DNA of 64,000 bases. Origin: Mahella australiensis 50-1 BON. GTDB lineage: Bacteria > Bacillota > Clostridia > Mahellales > Mahellaceae. Numbering within the stretch: position 1 is the stretch's first letter; the number at the start of each line of letters is the position of its first letter. This document shows positions 41,314 through 51,799 of this stretch, piece after piece. Both the position numbers and the translations under genes were made by a program. The stretch spans positions 2,659,349 to 2,723,348 of the forward strand of contig NC_015520.1 of assembly GCF_000213255.1 (NCBI RefSeq), written 5' to 3'. The notes beneath the pieces are model-generated. The model ran no database searches. It saw only the letters and a program-made list of their open reading frames with translations, and had not been told where the DNA came from.

Positions 41314-42714
41314 ATGATACGAAAACGTTATATTGTATTGATGGCATCTTTGCTGGTTATAATTATGGCTCTATTATCCGCATGCAACAGCAATCAGCCA
41401 GCTGGTACCAATGAGGATGGAGAAAACTCGTCATCCACAAATAAAAACGACAATTCTAGCAGCGGAAACCCAGAGCCTGTAGAAGTGACCTACTGGCATA
41501 TGTGGACAAGTGATTGGGGTAAACTTATAGATGAAATAGTAGCAGAATTTAATAAAACTCATCCCAACATCAAAGTTAAGGCATTATCCCTACCTACTGA
41601 CGCTGAGACCAAGTTCTTAGCGGCGACTACCGGTGGAGATGCCCCAGATGTATTTACCGAGTGGAACATGATCATAGGTTCATGGGCTGAAAGTGGCGCC
41701 ATACAGCCGTTAGACCAATTTATAGATGCTGATGCACCTGATATGCGAGAATGGATGTATCCTATATGTAAAGAGATAGGTACTTACCAAGGTAAAACAT
41801 ATGCTATACCTATGTCTATGAATGTCTTCATGCTTTGGTGGAACAAGGATATCTTCAAAGAAGCAGGATTAGATCCGGATAAGCCGCCTGAAACTATAGA
41901 AGAATTAGATGCCATTCAAAGCAAGCTGTGGAAAATAAACGACCGCGGTATAGTAGAAAGGGTAGGATTCTTCCCAGGTGGTTGGAACTTCTGGATGCCA
42001 CCATTTGGCGGCGATATATATGATGAACAAAATGATAAGGTTACCCCTACCAACCAAAATATAGTAAAGATGTTCGAATGGTTCCAGTCCTATGTAAAGC
42101 CAAAGGAACAAGGTGGTAAAGGATATGATATACAAAAGGTCGATGCCTTTAATAAAAGCAGCGCTAGCCGCGAGAATGCCATGCAACCTTGGCTTATAGG
42201 TAAACAAGCTATATGGACAAACGGTATGTGGATATTAGAAGATATAAAAAATTACAATCCTGACTTAAATTATGGGGTTGCATCGTATCCATACCCTAAA
42301 GACGGTGGTAAACCTAATTCCAGTTGGATCAACGGGAATTTCAACGTTATACCAGCCAATGCTAAGCACCCAAAGGAAGCGTGGGAATTCATAAAGTGGC
42401 TCGCAGGATACGGAGCAGAGGCTGATGCTGCAAAAATACTGCCCAAGGGCGGCTGGATACCGGTATCACCTAAAGTAACAGAGCAACCGGAATATCAGAA
42501 GTTCTTGGATGAGGTGCCTGTACGGCGTCAATTTGTCGATCTTATGTCCAGCGAAAACGTTCAGATAACACCCGTTCTACCATATCAACAATATTTAAGC
42601 GACCGCATGGCTCAAGCTGAAACCAGGGTGTTGCATAATGAACAAACGCCTTTAGAAGCACTACAGCAGGTAGAGCAAGAGGTAACTAAAGAAGCAGCGA
42701 AATATAAGAAATAA
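41314..42714 (+). CDS. Sugar-binding lipoprotein of ABC transporter
   Basis: 466 residues. The N-terminus ends in a lipobox LLSAC with the lipidated Cys at about 24, followed by a Ser/Asn/Gly linker and the solute-binding fold (VEVTYWHMWTSDWGKLIDEI, GDAPDVFTEWN, NDRGIVERVGFFPGGWNFW, ENAMQPWLIGKQAIWTNGMW). It captures an oligosaccharide outside the membrane for the flanking permeases. TGGAGG precedes the ATG. The substrate is not evident; the GH97 gene suggests alpha-linked glycosides. Confidence 0.9.
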   Translation: MIRKRYIVLMASLLVIIMALLSACNSNQPAGTNEDGENSSSTNKNDNSSSGNPEPVEVTYWHMWTSDWGKLIDEIVAEFNKTHPNIKVKALSLPTDAETKFLAATTGGDAPDVFTEWNMIIGSWAESGAIQPLDQFIDADAPDMREWMYPICKEIGTYQGKTYAIPMSMNVFMLWWNKDIFKEAGLDPDKPPETIEELDAIQSKLWKINDRGIVERVGFFPGGWNFWMPPFGGDIYDEQNDKVTPTNQNIVKMFEWFQSYVKPKEQGGKGYDIQKVDAFNKSSASRENAMQPWLIGKQAIWTNGMWILEDIKNYNPDLNYGVASYPYPKDGGKPNSSWINGNFNVIPANAKHPKEAWEFIKWLAGYGAEADAAKILPKGGWIPVSPKVTEQPEYQKFLDEVPVRRQFVDLMSSENVQITPVLPYQQYLSDRMAQAETRVLHNEQTPLEALQQVEQEVTKEAAKYKK

Positions 42715-42715
42715 T

Positions 42716-42742
42716 CCTAGAGGAGGCAGAGCCTCCTCTAGG
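42716..42742 (+). terminator. Intercistronic hairpin between binding protein and second permease
   Basis: CCTAGAGGAGGC (42716-42727) pairs perfectly with GCCTCCTCTAGG (42731-42742) around AGA. No U-run follows, so it is more likely a stabiliser or attenuator that keeps binding-protein mRNA in excess than a full terminator. Confidence 0.6.
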
Positions 42743-42768
42743 TTATAATAGAAAGGAGTTTTGATTTC

Positions 42769-43647
42769 ATGGCAGCAGAGGCAGTTTCTATATCCAGCAA
42801 CCTTAAGTATACTTCTAAGAAACGGCAAAAATTAATAAGCAATATTATAGTATATATAGTTTTAACCGCATTGGGCTTCCTGTTTTTATTTCCTTTTTTA
42901 TGGATGGTTACGACATCGATAAAAGCTGATGCTGAAATATTCACATGGCCCCCTACATTGATACCGCATAGCTTTAATTGGCGCAATTATCCTGAAGCTC
43001 TTACGTTTATACCATTTTTTACTTACTTAAAGAATACATTGATATATTGTTTTATGACGGTAATAGGAGTTGTATTTTCATGCACCTTATCTGCTTATGG
43101 GTTCTCCAGGATCAATTGGCCGGAAAGGGATAAGGTATTTATGTTAGTTTTAGCTACGATGATGTTGCCCTCTCAGGTCACTATGATACCCTTATTTGTT
43201 ATATTTAAGCGCCTTGGATGGACAGGTACTTTACTACCTCTTATTGTACCATCATTTTTTGGCAGTGCATTTTATATTTTTTTATTGAGGCAGTTTTTTA
43301 TGACAATACCATTTGAATTATCTGATGCCGCCCGTATAGACGGATGCTCGGAATTTAGGATATTCTGGCAGATTACGGTACCTTTGGCTCGCCCGGCTAT
43401 AGCCACTGTGGCGTTATTTCAATTTCTAGGAGCATGGAATGATTTTATGGGGCCATTAATTTATCTAAACGATCAGACCAAATATACCATATCAGTCGGA
43501 CTTCAGCAGTTTGTAGGCCAATATGGAACAAAATGGGGCCTTTTAACAGCTGCTTCTACAGTAGCCACATTGCCTGTAATAATTTTATTCTTCTTTACTC
43601 AAAAAACATTTATACAGGGGATAGCTATGACAGGTATCAAGGGATGA
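42769..43647 (+). CDS. Carbohydrate ABC transporter permease (MalG type)
   Basis: 292 residues, six membrane segments starting NIIVYIVLTALGFLFLFPFL, and the EAA motif DAARIDGCSEFRIFWQITVP at about 185-205. It pairs with the MalF-type permease at 40357. GAAAGGAG precedes the ATG. Downstream the GH97 gene follows after 78 nt, presumably on the same transcript. Confidence 0.9.
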   Translation: MAAEAVSISSNLKYTSKKRQKLISNIIVYIVLTALGFLFLFPFLWMVTTSIKADAEIFTWPPTLIPHSFNWRNYPEALTFIPFFTYLKNTLIYCFMTVIGVVFSCTLSAYGFSRINWPERDKVFMLVLATMMLPSQVTMIPLFVIFKRLGWTGTLLPLIVPSFFGSAFYIFLLRQFFMTIPFELSDAARIDGCSEFRIFWQITVPLARPAIATVALFQFLGAWNDFMGPLIYLNDQTKYTISVGLQQFVGQYGTKWGLLTAASTVATLPVIILFFFTQKTFIQGIAMTGIKG

Positions 43648-43725
43648 TAATATATTTTTTGTAGATAAAAAGTTCGCTTATTGATATAATCATATATAAA
43701 TTGAATATGTTTGGGGGTTATATAT

Positions 43726-45519
43726 ATGAGAGATTATACTCAAAAAGACAAGAATGTGTGGATACTTAACTCACCGGACGAAAAGATAGTTGTAAAAATA
43801 GCATTAGATGGGCATGGCCAACTCTATTACAATGTACTAAAAGATGCTAAAACAGTATTCTATGATTCTCCTCTAGGTATCAGTACAGACAAGGCTAACT
43901 TTTCATCTGAACTATCGTTTTTATCCGAGCGAAGACAGACTATATGCGAAAGCTATACATTAATGACCGGCAAACGAGCTAACTGTATAAACCACGCAAA
44001 TGAACTAATACTGAGGCTGAAAAAGAAAAACCATATAATGGATTTTATTATGCGTGCCTATAATGATGGCATAGCATACCGATATTTCATACCGCATCAT
44101 GGAAATATAAGCGTATATAATGAATCAAGCTCCTTCAAGATCCCTAAAGATAGCATAGGATGGGCTCACGAGTTTGTACCCCATTATGAGGGCTTTTATA
44201 ATTATAGAACTTTTGATGAGCTGTGCAAAATGGAAGCCGGCATGCCTATTTTGATTAAAACGACGGATGATTGTTGGGCTTTAATTGCTGAGGCTGGTGT
44301 ATATGGCGATTACTGCGGGTCGCATATATTAGGAAGCGGCAACGACGACGGTTTACTTAAAGTAGTTTTTGCTCCTGATCAAAAAAATGAGATTCGTAGT
44401 GTTTGTCCATTTTATACACCATGGAGAGTTGCGATTATAGGCACAAAACTTTCTGCCATAGTGGAGTCTGCTTTGATCGAAAACTTAAGCCCCGAGTGCG
44501 AACTTATCGACACGTCTTGGATAAAGCCAGGTAGAACAGCATGGTCCTGGTGGTCCGGAGACCCCACGGATGATTACGGTACTGCTACTGGTTATGTCGA
44601 TTTCGCAGCATCCATGGGATGGGAATATTATCTTTGCGATGCTGGATGGAATGAGGATTGGATCCCGCAGCTTGTGAATTATGCCAAGGAAAAAGGAATT
44701 GGGATATGGTTATGGTGTCATTATAAAGATCTGGACACCGATGATGAAATATTTGATAAGCTCGTCCGGTGGGCAAGTTATGGTATCAAAGGAATGAAAG
44801 TGGATTTCTTTGAAAGCGACAGTCAAGAAAGAATACGTTTGTATGATAAGCTTGCTAAAGCATGTGCAAATCTAAAACTTATGCTTAATTATCACGGTGC
44901 TACAAAACCGGCAGGGGAAAGAAGAAGGTGGCCACATATTATGACAAGAGAAGGGGTATTAGGGGCAGAATATTATAGATGGTCCGATGGCCCTACAGCC
45001 GAACATAATTGCACGCTTCCATTTACGAGAAATATTATAGGTGCCATGGATTATACACCTGTAACATTCAGTAACAACAGAGAACAAACTACATGGGCTC
45101 ATCAACTCGCTTTATCAGTGATATTCGAATCAGGTATACAGCATTTCGCGGACAAACCGGATGGGTATTATGCTATAGGCGAAGCAGCTCAATTTCTTAA
45201 GGATTGCCCTACGGTATGGGACGATACAATATTACTGGACGGCTATCCCGGAAAATATGTTAGTATAGCCAGGCAAAGAGCCAACAAATGGTTTCTGGCT
45301 TCCATCTGTGGAAATAATATGTCCAGAGATATTGAGCTCAAGTTAGATTTTCTAGAATCTGGCATTTGTTATAACGCAAACATATACAAGGATGGGGATA
45401 ATGCGAAAAGCATTATAGTCGAACATAATACAGTAAAAGCATCAGATCGCATTAAAATTCAGTTAAACAAAAATGGTGGATGTTGCATAAGCTTTTATCC
45501 TACTTCACCAGGCTTATAA
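43726..45519 (+). CDS. Glycoside hydrolase family 97 (alpha-glycosidase)
   Basis: 597 residues from ATG at 43726 (MRDYTQKDKNVWILNSPDEK), with GGGGG 7 nt upstream. The N-terminal beta-sandwich carries DSPLGI; the barrel shows WSGDPTDDYG, YLCDAGWNEDW and GIWLWCHYKD. KGMKVDFFESDSQE (Asp near residue 360) matches the position of the nucleophile in retaining GH97 enzymes, and REGVLGAEYYRWSDGP follows. This suggests alpha-galactosidase-like retaining activity, which is an inference. No signal peptide, so it should act in the cytoplasm on imported sugar from the linked ABC transporter. Confidence 0.85.
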   Translation: MRDYTQKDKNVWILNSPDEKIVVKIALDGHGQLYYNVLKDAKTVFYDSPLGISTDKANFSSELSFLSERRQTICESYTLMTGKRANCINHANELILRLKKKNHIMDFIMRAYNDGIAYRYFIPHHGNISVYNESSSFKIPKDSIGWAHEFVPHYEGFYNYRTFDELCKMEAGMPILIKTTDDCWALIAEAGVYGDYCGSHILGSGNDDGLLKVVFAPDQKNEIRSVCPFYTPWRVAIIGTKLSAIVESALIENLSPECELIDTSWIKPGRTAWSWWSGDPTDDYGTATGYVDFAASMGWEYYLCDAGWNEDWIPQLVNYAKEKGIGIWLWCHYKDLDTDDEIFDKLVRWASYGIKGMKVDFFESDSQERIRLYDKLAKACANLKLMLNYHGATKPAGERRRWPHIMTREGVLGAEYYRWSDGPTAEHNCTLPFTRNIIGAMDYTPVTFSNNREQTTWAHQLALSVIFESGIQHFADKPDGYYAIGEAAQFLKDCPTVWDDTILLDGYPGKYVSIARQRANKWFLASICGNNMSRDIELKLDFLESGICYNANIYKDGDNAKSIIVEHNTVKASDRIKIQLNKNGGCCISFYPTSPGL

Positions 45520-45527
45520 TTATTTTA

Positions 45528-45556
45528 CGTATAAGGGGCTTAAAGCCCCTTATACG
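45528..45556. terminator. Bidirectional terminator between GH97 and AraC-type genes
   Basis: CGTATAAGGGGCT (45528-45540) pairs perfectly with AGCCCCTTATACG (45544-45556) over TAA, at the convergent ends of two genes; it overlaps the stop of the leftward gene. Confidence 0.7.
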
Positions 45557-47820
45557 CGTTTCGATGCTCTGAATTGTCCAGGTGACATACTTTCGTACTT
45601 TTTAAATATTCTCATAAAGCTTTGAATGCTCAAACCGATATTCTTGGCTATCTGTTCCATGGTCATATCAGTATTCTCCAAAAAATATTTAGCCCTTTCT
45701 ATACGCTTAATCGCGATATATTCGGTAAAAGTCATACCAGTCTCTTCTTTGAAAATCCTGCTCAGATAAGATTCACTGGTATATAGTTCCTCGGCCACAG
45801 CAAGCAGGCTAAGCTGTGAATCCTCAAAATGTTCGTCCACATAGGCCTTGCATTGTGCCACTATATTTCTGTTACGGCCTTTATGTTTCTCGGCCAGAAA
45901 GTTTATAACTGCATTGCATATCTCACTTAGCCATTGCGTAGCATCTTTCAATGTCTTAATACTGTTAATCTCCTTGAGTAAAGAGCGAGCACCGAATATC
46001 TCTGTCTCGGTATAACCCATATCATATACGGATACCATTATATAGCCTATAAGCTGGATAAAGAATTGCTTAATATATTCATATGACTTATAAGTGGCGA
46101 GATGGCTTGTTATGTCCTTCAATGCCATATTCGCTTTGTCGACATCCATGGCCTTTATATATTTAACCAATTCCTGCTCTTTATCGTACGGATAAGTGCT
46201 CATATTGTCGGATCCGGGCTCCGCATCCTCTATAAATGTGAGTGAACGGTTGCCATATAGTAAACGATACTTTATAGCTTCCACCGCTTCCGAATAGGCT
46301 TTATGCAAGTCATTGGAATCATGATACAACCGGCTTATACCTATGCTTATGGTAAGTTTTATATGCTTTTCTATGCTGTCCATTATTTCTGTACATAAAT
46401 AACCGAGCGTACGCTTATAATCGAGATAATACTCTGCCTGAGGTAGATTCACCACCGACAATACCGTATAATCCTCCGATGTTACAAAGCCGTCATATTC
46501 CGCCTTTATTATCTCATTAACGGCATTTTTCACGCTAAAAACAGCCAACTCTTTATCTATATCCTCCATACACTCTATATCATCGATCTCGATTGCCATC
46601 ACTACAAAATTACTGAAATCCGCCTTTATGCCGTAGGAACGCAGGCTATTGTTTATATCTGTTATCATAGTATTTTTACCCTTCAATATATCCAATAGCA
46701 TCTTTTCTTTTACCACAGGCCAAACATTTTTCCATTGTTGTTCCAAATCATTGTTGCGTTGCTGCAACTCACTAAGATAATTTCCTATAGCCGAATATTC
46801 ATCAGAATGGGAATCTATCGCTCTTATACCCTGCCAAGACGACACTATAGACTTTACTGGTCTATATAGTCTCCGACTTATCAACACCGAGGCAGCAATA
46901 CCTACCAATATAAGAAATATACTCATAGCTATAATACCGCGCTGTATGGCTGTACTGCCGGCCATTAACGATTGCATGGGCGTTATAACAACGTACTTCC
47001 AATTCTGAACACTAGATGGTAAAAAAGAGACAAGACTGGCCTGCCCGTTTATATCATCTCTGAATTCATAGCCTTGTTTATTATTTAACACCTGCGATAT
47101 ATAAGGGTATATGCTCAAATCCTTGCCTATAAATTCTTTATCGGCATCGGCTATAACTATGCCTTCTGAATCCAGCAAATATATTTTCTGCCTCTCATAT
47201 CCACTGCTGTAAGATGCCATAACAGAACTCAGACTATGCAAATTTATGTTAACCACAAAAGCAGCCCTTTTATAGCTTGGCAAAACGGGCAATTGCCTTA
47301 CATATGACATGACAGGTATCGTTCCGCCTGAACGAGTACTTTTGACTTGCCTGGGACCGAGCCACAGAACATTGTCATTAACACCCTTCAAATGCCGCGC
47401 TATCGGTTCATCCTTAAAGCCCTCTTCGCTGAATCTTCCATTAGGTGTAACGAATACCCCGGCTTGTTTATAGTATATCATGGCGTCGTCCACAACATCG
47501 CTATTTGTATTTAAATGGGTAACAAAATCATTGATGTTCATAAGTTTCCTTTGGGATAAATAGTCACCATATGACTCTGGTAGATTTATACCATCGAAAG
47601 TCTCTATAACCAAACCATTCTGTATAAAGGAAGTATCTATATCCATCAATATACCATCTATATTCTGCTTAAATACATTAAGCAATGTTTGATTATTTTT
47701 TACAGCCTCTTCCTCTATAGATGACAGTGATCTATTATAGGCAAATATGCCGAATATCATAACGGGTATAATTATAACTACCAAAAATGAAACAAATAAT
47801 CGATAATATGCTCTTCCCAT
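45550..47820 (-). CDS. AraC-family regulator with extracytoplasmic sensor (YesN-like)
   Basis: 756 residues from ATG at 47820 (MGRAYYRLFVSFLVVIIIPV), with GAGAGG upstream; a longer frame has no ribosome site. A first membrane helix (8-28), an extracellular Cache-like domain to about 285, a second helix (GIIAMSIFLILVGIAASVLI) and a HAMP-like linker lead to the cytoplasmic part. The last 100 residues are two AraC helix-turn-helix motifs (LSLLAVAEELYTSESYLSRI, TMEQIAKNIGLSIQSFMRIF). Such one-component regulators control adjacent carbohydrate transport genes, here the LplB/LplC-type operon on the same strand. Confidence 0.9.
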   Translation of the reverse strand: MGRAYYRLFVSFLVVIIIPVMIFGIFAYNRSLSSIEEEAVKNNQTLLNVFKQNIDGILMDIDTSFIQNGLVIETFDGINLPESYGDYLSQRKLMNINDFVTHLNTNSDVVDDAMIYYKQAGVFVTPNGRFSEEGFKDEPIARHLKGVNDNVLWLGPRQVKSTRSGGTIPVMSYVRQLPVLPSYKRAAFVVNINLHSLSSVMASYSSGYERQKIYLLDSEGIVIADADKEFIGKDLSIYPYISQVLNNKQGYEFRDDINGQASLVSFLPSSVQNWKYVVITPMQSLMAGSTAIQRGIIAMSIFLILVGIAASVLISRRLYRPVKSIVSSWQGIRAIDSHSDEYSAIGNYLSELQQRNNDLEQQWKNVWPVVKEKMLLDILKGKNTMITDINNSLRSYGIKADFSNFVVMAIEIDDIECMEDIDKELAVFSVKNAVNEIIKAEYDGFVTSEDYTVLSVVNLPQAEYYLDYKRTLGYLCTEIMDSIEKHIKLTISIGISRLYHDSNDLHKAYSEAVEAIKYRLLYGNRSLTFIEDAEPGSDNMSTYPYDKEQELVKYIKAMDVDKANMALKDITSHLATYKSYEYIKQFFIQLIGYIMVSVYDMGYTETEIFGARSLLKEINSIKTLKDATQWLSEICNAVINFLAEKHKGRNRNIVAQCKAYVDEHFEDSQLSLLAVAEELYTSESYLSRIFKEETGMTFTEYIAIKRIERAKYFLENTDMTMEQIAKNIGLSIQSFMRIFKKYESMSPGQFRASKRV

Positions 47821-47994
47821 ACAGATTTCCTCTCGGTAATTTATATGCATATTCTAATATATTCTATTACAAAAAGCAAACACCCGCCCACCATCATTTT
47901 CTTTCGACCAAATTAAAAAATAATGACTCGGCGCGCAGCATATACTCACCGAGCCATTATCCGCAAGCTCATCAGCCTCGCATTTCACGTTATT

Positions 47995-49266
47995 TTACCA
48001 GCGAATAGCACCATCCGCCATTAATTGCTCCCTCAATGCCCGGACATCTATCTGCGACGGCTGCGTGCCCGCTTTTATAGCCATAGCTGCAGCTGTGCCG
48101 GCCGCCTGCCCCATAGCCGTACATGCCGGCATGACCCTCAAAGATGAATGGGCTTCATGCGTACTGGATATAGGCCGCCCTGCTACTAATAGATTATCTA
48201 CATTTAACGGCAAAAGGCATCTGTAAGGTATACCATAATAATCCCCTTCATTCAATGACTTGAGCACCGTTCCGGTTCCGGAGGGATTGTGTATGTCTAT
48301 ATTATAGGCAAAATAGCATATTGAGTCATCGAATTTACGGCCGCTTAATACATCATCTTCGTTCAGCACATACCGGCCCACTATCCGCCGGGATTCCCTT
48401 ACCCCTATCTGCGGTGCCGATACCTGAAAATATGAATTCTCAAAACCTGGAACATACCGCTTTAAGAAATAAAACATCTCCCAGCATTGTTCCCTGACCT
48501 CCATTTCAGCCTGGGTTAGTTGCTTTGCATCGGTGGCATCTTTCATCACTATGCGCGTCGTGTTGAAGTGTATCACATCAGGCTGCATGGTATCGAAGAA
48601 CAATACATCTTCGCGAGGATTGTGTATCTCTCCTCCGGCAACGGCCTCTTTATAAAGCCTATTTATTTCATTGTTGGAGGGCATTTTATAACGATCCACA
48701 TTTGCCACCCTGAAGCACATGGTCATCGGCTGGGCAAAGCCATCTTCATCTCTCCCTTTATTGCAAGGTACGCCTGCCATATAGGCTACATCGGCATCAC
48801 CCGTACAATCGATAAATACACGCCCTTCTATATTATACACACCGGATTTATTAGCGACACGTATGCTTTCTATAGAGCTTTCACCGCTCTTATTCACGCC
48901 TTCTATAAAGGTATGCAGCAGTACCTCTACGCCTGCTCTTTGTATCATGCGGTTTAGCACAAGTTTCATAACCTCAGCATCGAATACCGCTTTATTTTTT
49001 AGCCCTCCCAATTTATCCAGCTCATCGAGTATCTCTTGAAATATACCGAATATAAGCTGATTTTCCTCGGTATAGGGCTTTTTAGCCTTAAAATAGGTCA
49101 TAAACGGATTAACCAGGCCTGCCGTGGCCATACCGCCTAAAAAGCCGTAGCGCTCTACAAGCAGCACATCCTGCACGCCGTGACGCTTAGCAGCCACTGC
49201 CGCCGCTACGCCGGTCAATCCTCCGCCGGCCACCACCAGATCATAACACTCTTTCATATCCATCAC
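47995..49266 (-). CDS. FAD-dependent oxidoreductase (FAD_oxidored family)
   Basis: 423 residues. The dinucleotide motif VVAGGGLTGVAAAVAAKRHG is at about 10-30, followed by LVERYGFLGGMATAG; FIDCTGDADVAYMAG and the C-terminal LLVAGRPISSTHEAHSSLRV close the FAD site. This group is frequent in polysaccharide-use operons, but its reaction is mostly unknown. It lies between the lipoprotein gene and the AraC-type regulator on the same strand. Start is the first of two nearby ATGs (49266, 49260). Confidence 0.85.
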   Translation of the reverse strand: MMDMKECYDLVVAGGGLTGVAAAVAAKRHGVQDVLLVERYGFLGGMATAGLVNPFMTYFKAKKPYTEENQLIFGIFQEILDELDKLGGLKNKAVFDAEVMKLVLNRMIQRAGVEVLLHTFIEGVNKSGESSIESIRVANKSGVYNIEGRVFIDCTGDADVAYMAGVPCNKGRDEDGFAQPMTMCFRVANVDRYKMPSNNEINRLYKEAVAGGEIHNPREDVLFFDTMQPDVIHFNTTRIVMKDATDAKQLTQAEMEVREQCWEMFYFLKRYVPGFENSYFQVSAPQIGVRESRRIVGRYVLNEDDVLSGRKFDDSICYFAYNIDIHNPSGTGTVLKSLNEGDYYGIPYRCLLPLNVDNLLVAGRPISSTHEAHSSLRVMPACTAMGQAAGTAAAMAIKAGTQPSQIDVRALREQLMADGAIRW

Positions 49267-49333
49267 CTTCCTGATTATTCATAAGTATTATAGCATATGT
49301 CTGGGAAAGGGTAGTGAAAAGTCAGCTCTTCCC

Positions 49334-50884
49334 CTATAACCTGCCATCGGCCTTCAGGCTATCGATGATCTCTTTATTTATATCATCGACGTGATAGGTA
49401 TCTTTCGTGGTCTTTATATATTCATCCCACTTGCTCAGGGGTTCCTCACCGGTTATAAATTTCAACAACATTTCACCCTCATAACGGTTTAGGTCAGCGC
49501 CATATTGCTTCCACACAGGCCCTGGTGTAAAGCCTTCGGCTACATTGGGCAGATTGGGATTTTCTGTAGCCGAATCCTCCAGAGACGCGGCATATTCCCC
49601 ATACTTCCCATACCAGAACAACGGATCCCATATATGCCTCATCTTGCCGTATACTTCCAACCACTCGGCTTTACCCGCTTCGGTGAATTCTATGCTGCCA
49701 TCCGGCTTTTTATTGTAATGCATACCTTCTATACCATAATGCGTTAGCTCGTAGCCTTTACCATCTATAAGGTAATCCAGGAATTGTATAAGCCTTTTGG
49801 GATCTTTTGCTTTTGATGATATAAGGAACACACCATCCATAGAGCGCCTATCACTTTCTAGATAGGCATAACCATCCGGCCCCTGAGGAGGATTGGTAGG
49901 GACCCATTTCGCTTTCGGGTCTAGCTGCTTCATATTATATTGCGTATCTAATATAAAATGCAGATTCCAGTTATAAAATGCCATGCCGGTCGAACCTTGG
50001 GCTGCCTTATTATTAACCTGCTCGGTTTTGTTTGTCACTATCTCCGGATCTATGAGCCCCTCGGCATAGAGTTTATGCACCCACTCAAGCGCTTGCTTCA
50101 TGCGCGAATGTTGCATTACCCGTATAATTTCTCCATTTTCTTCTACATAATGATCGCTGGCCGGCACTACGCCAAAAGCCCCAAACAGTGGGCTTAATGC
50201 CCATACACCGCTACCGGTATATGTTGCGTTTTTATTTCGCTTAAAAGCTTGAAGCACGCTATAAAAGTCGTCTACGGTCTTAAAGTTCTCAGACCCAAGT
50301 TTGTCTTCCCAGCCATCGCCAATGCCCAATTCCTCTATCCAGTCCTGGCGCACCCATAGCTGTTGAGGGTTCAGCACGTTCAAAAGTGGTACGCCCCATA
50401 CCTGGCCGCTCATCTTAACTAAATCCCAATTTTCTTTGGGTATGATTTTTTGCAGATTGGGACCATACTGAAGCAGATCATCTATCGGTATAAAGGCCCC
50501 TTGGTCAGCTAATGTTTTCCAGTCCATACCTGGCATAAATTGTATCAATTCAGGATAATCACCGCCCGCCACTGTGACTTGTACCTTCTCGGCATATTCG
50601 TTCATCGGCGGAATGATGACATTAATTTTGGTATTGGTATCTTTTTCGATGATTGGCTTTATAGGGTCATTTTCTGGTGGGAATTCTCTGCCCCAGCTAT
50701 ACATCCAGTCAAACTCGTAAACCTCTTGGCTGGTTTGTACCTCATCGCCTGCTTGTTCTGAAGTCCCCTGCGCCGGTGCCTGTTCATTGCCTGGCTGTCC
50801 TCCATTTGAAGAGCAGCCGGCAAATACGGCTAACATCAGACCGATGGCCATCGCCAATGCCAAAAACCTTAAACTCTTCTTCAT
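49334..50884 (-). CDS. Extracellular solute-binding lipoprotein (LipO/YtcQ type)
   Basis: 516 residues from ATG at 50884, where GGAGG lies 8 nt upstream; a longer frame starts seven codons earlier without a site. Lipobox VFAGCSS with Cys at about 24, then a Gly/Gln/Glu linker. The binding fold (FDWMYSWGREFPPENDPIKP, GGDYPELIQFMPG, WGVPLLNVLNPQQLWVRQDW) is that of large CUT1 binding proteins linked to LplB/LplC permeases, usually for oligosaccharides from pectin, hyaluronate or similar polymers. Third gene of the operon. Substrate unknown. Confidence 0.9.
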   Translation of the reverse strand: MKKSLRFLALAMAIGLMLAVFAGCSSNGGQPGNEQAPAQGTSEQAGDEVQTSQEVYEFDWMYSWGREFPPENDPIKPIIEKDTNTKINVIIPPMNEYAEKVQVTVAGGDYPELIQFMPGMDWKTLADQGAFIPIDDLLQYGPNLQKIIPKENWDLVKMSGQVWGVPLLNVLNPQQLWVRQDWIEELGIGDGWEDKLGSENFKTVDDFYSVLQAFKRNKNATYTGSGVWALSPLFGAFGVVPASDHYVEENGEIIRVMQHSRMKQALEWVHKLYAEGLIDPEIVTNKTEQVNNKAAQGSTGMAFYNWNLHFILDTQYNMKQLDPKAKWVPTNPPQGPDGYAYLESDRRSMDGVFLISSKAKDPKRLIQFLDYLIDGKGYELTHYGIEGMHYNKKPDGSIEFTEAGKAEWLEVYGKMRHIWDPLFWYGKYGEYAASLEDSATENPNLPNVAEGFTPGPVWKQYGADLNRYEGEMLLKFITGEEPLSKWDEYIKTTKDTYHVDDINKEIIDSLKADGRL

Positions 50885-50908
50885 AAAACATACCTCCATT
50901 TTCATTAT

Positions 50909-51784
50909 TTATTCTTTTACTGAACCCAGAAGGATGCCCTGGGTAAAATACCTCTGTAAGAACGGGTACACAACTAATATCGGGACTGTGGTTACCACTA
51001 TAGTAGCCATGCGCACCGCCAGGCTGGATGCCTTGGTAGTTTCAACTATGTTAAAGACTTGATCAGACGATGCGCTGAACAGTATCTGCCTTAGTACCAC
51101 TTGTAATGGATAAAGTCGCTGGTTGTTTATATAGATTATGGCATTGAAGAAGGCATTCCAGTAACCTACCATATAAAACAGCGCTATTGTGGCCAACATT
51201 GGCAAAGATAAAGGCAGTATTATGCGAAACAATATCAAAAAGTCATTGGCCCCGTCCAATTTGGCTGATTCCTCTAAACTGTCTGGTATTGTAAGGAAAT
51301 AATTCTTCATTATTATCAGGTTGAATGCGCTTACCGTACTTGGCAGTATAAGCGCCCACACGCTGTCCAACAGCTTCAGGCTTCTCACCACCATATAGGT
51401 TGGTATCAAACCTCCACCGAACAGCATGGTAAAGGTTATTATAAAAAGCAATATACTTCTTCCCGGCAGTCTCCTGCGCGATAACGGATAAGCCGTTAGT
51501 ACGGTCACGAGTAGGCTCAACACCGTACCAACCACAGTAACAAATATGCTTATCTTATAGGCTTGCGGTATAGTATCGGTCTCAAATATTTGCTTATAAG
51601 CCAGAAAGTCCAGAGACTTTGGCACATAAAGTATACCTTTGCCAACGTTGACCAACTCCGAAGCCGGCGTTACAGATACCAGTATCACGTAAACAAAAGG
51701 GAATAATGTTATTATCGCCAAAAGTATCAATATGACATAATTCATTATGCTAAATACCCTCTCTCCGGCCGTCTGTTTTATCAT
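50909..51784 (-). CDS. ABC transporter permease (LplC/YtcP type)
   Basis: 291 residues, six membrane helices (YVILILLAIITLFPFVYVIL first), EAA motif SLEESAKLDGANDFLILFRI at about 180-200 and the family-typical end VYPFLQRYFTQGILLGSVKE. It pairs with the LplB-type permease 15 nt upstream. AAAGGAGG precedes the ATG. Confidence 0.9.
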   Translation of the reverse strand: MIKQTAGERVFSIMNYVILILLAIITLFPFVYVILVSVTPASELVNVGKGILYVPKSLDFLAYKQIFETDTIPQAYKISIFVTVVGTVLSLLVTVLTAYPLSRRRLPGRSILLFIITFTMLFGGGLIPTYMVVRSLKLLDSVWALILPSTVSAFNLIIMKNYFLTIPDSLEESAKLDGANDFLILFRIILPLSLPMLATIALFYMVGYWNAFFNAIIYINNQRLYPLQVVLRQILFSASSDQVFNIVETTKASSLAVRMATIVVTTVPILVVYPFLQRYFTQGILLGSVKE

Positions 51785-51799
51785 CCCGCTTCGCCTCCT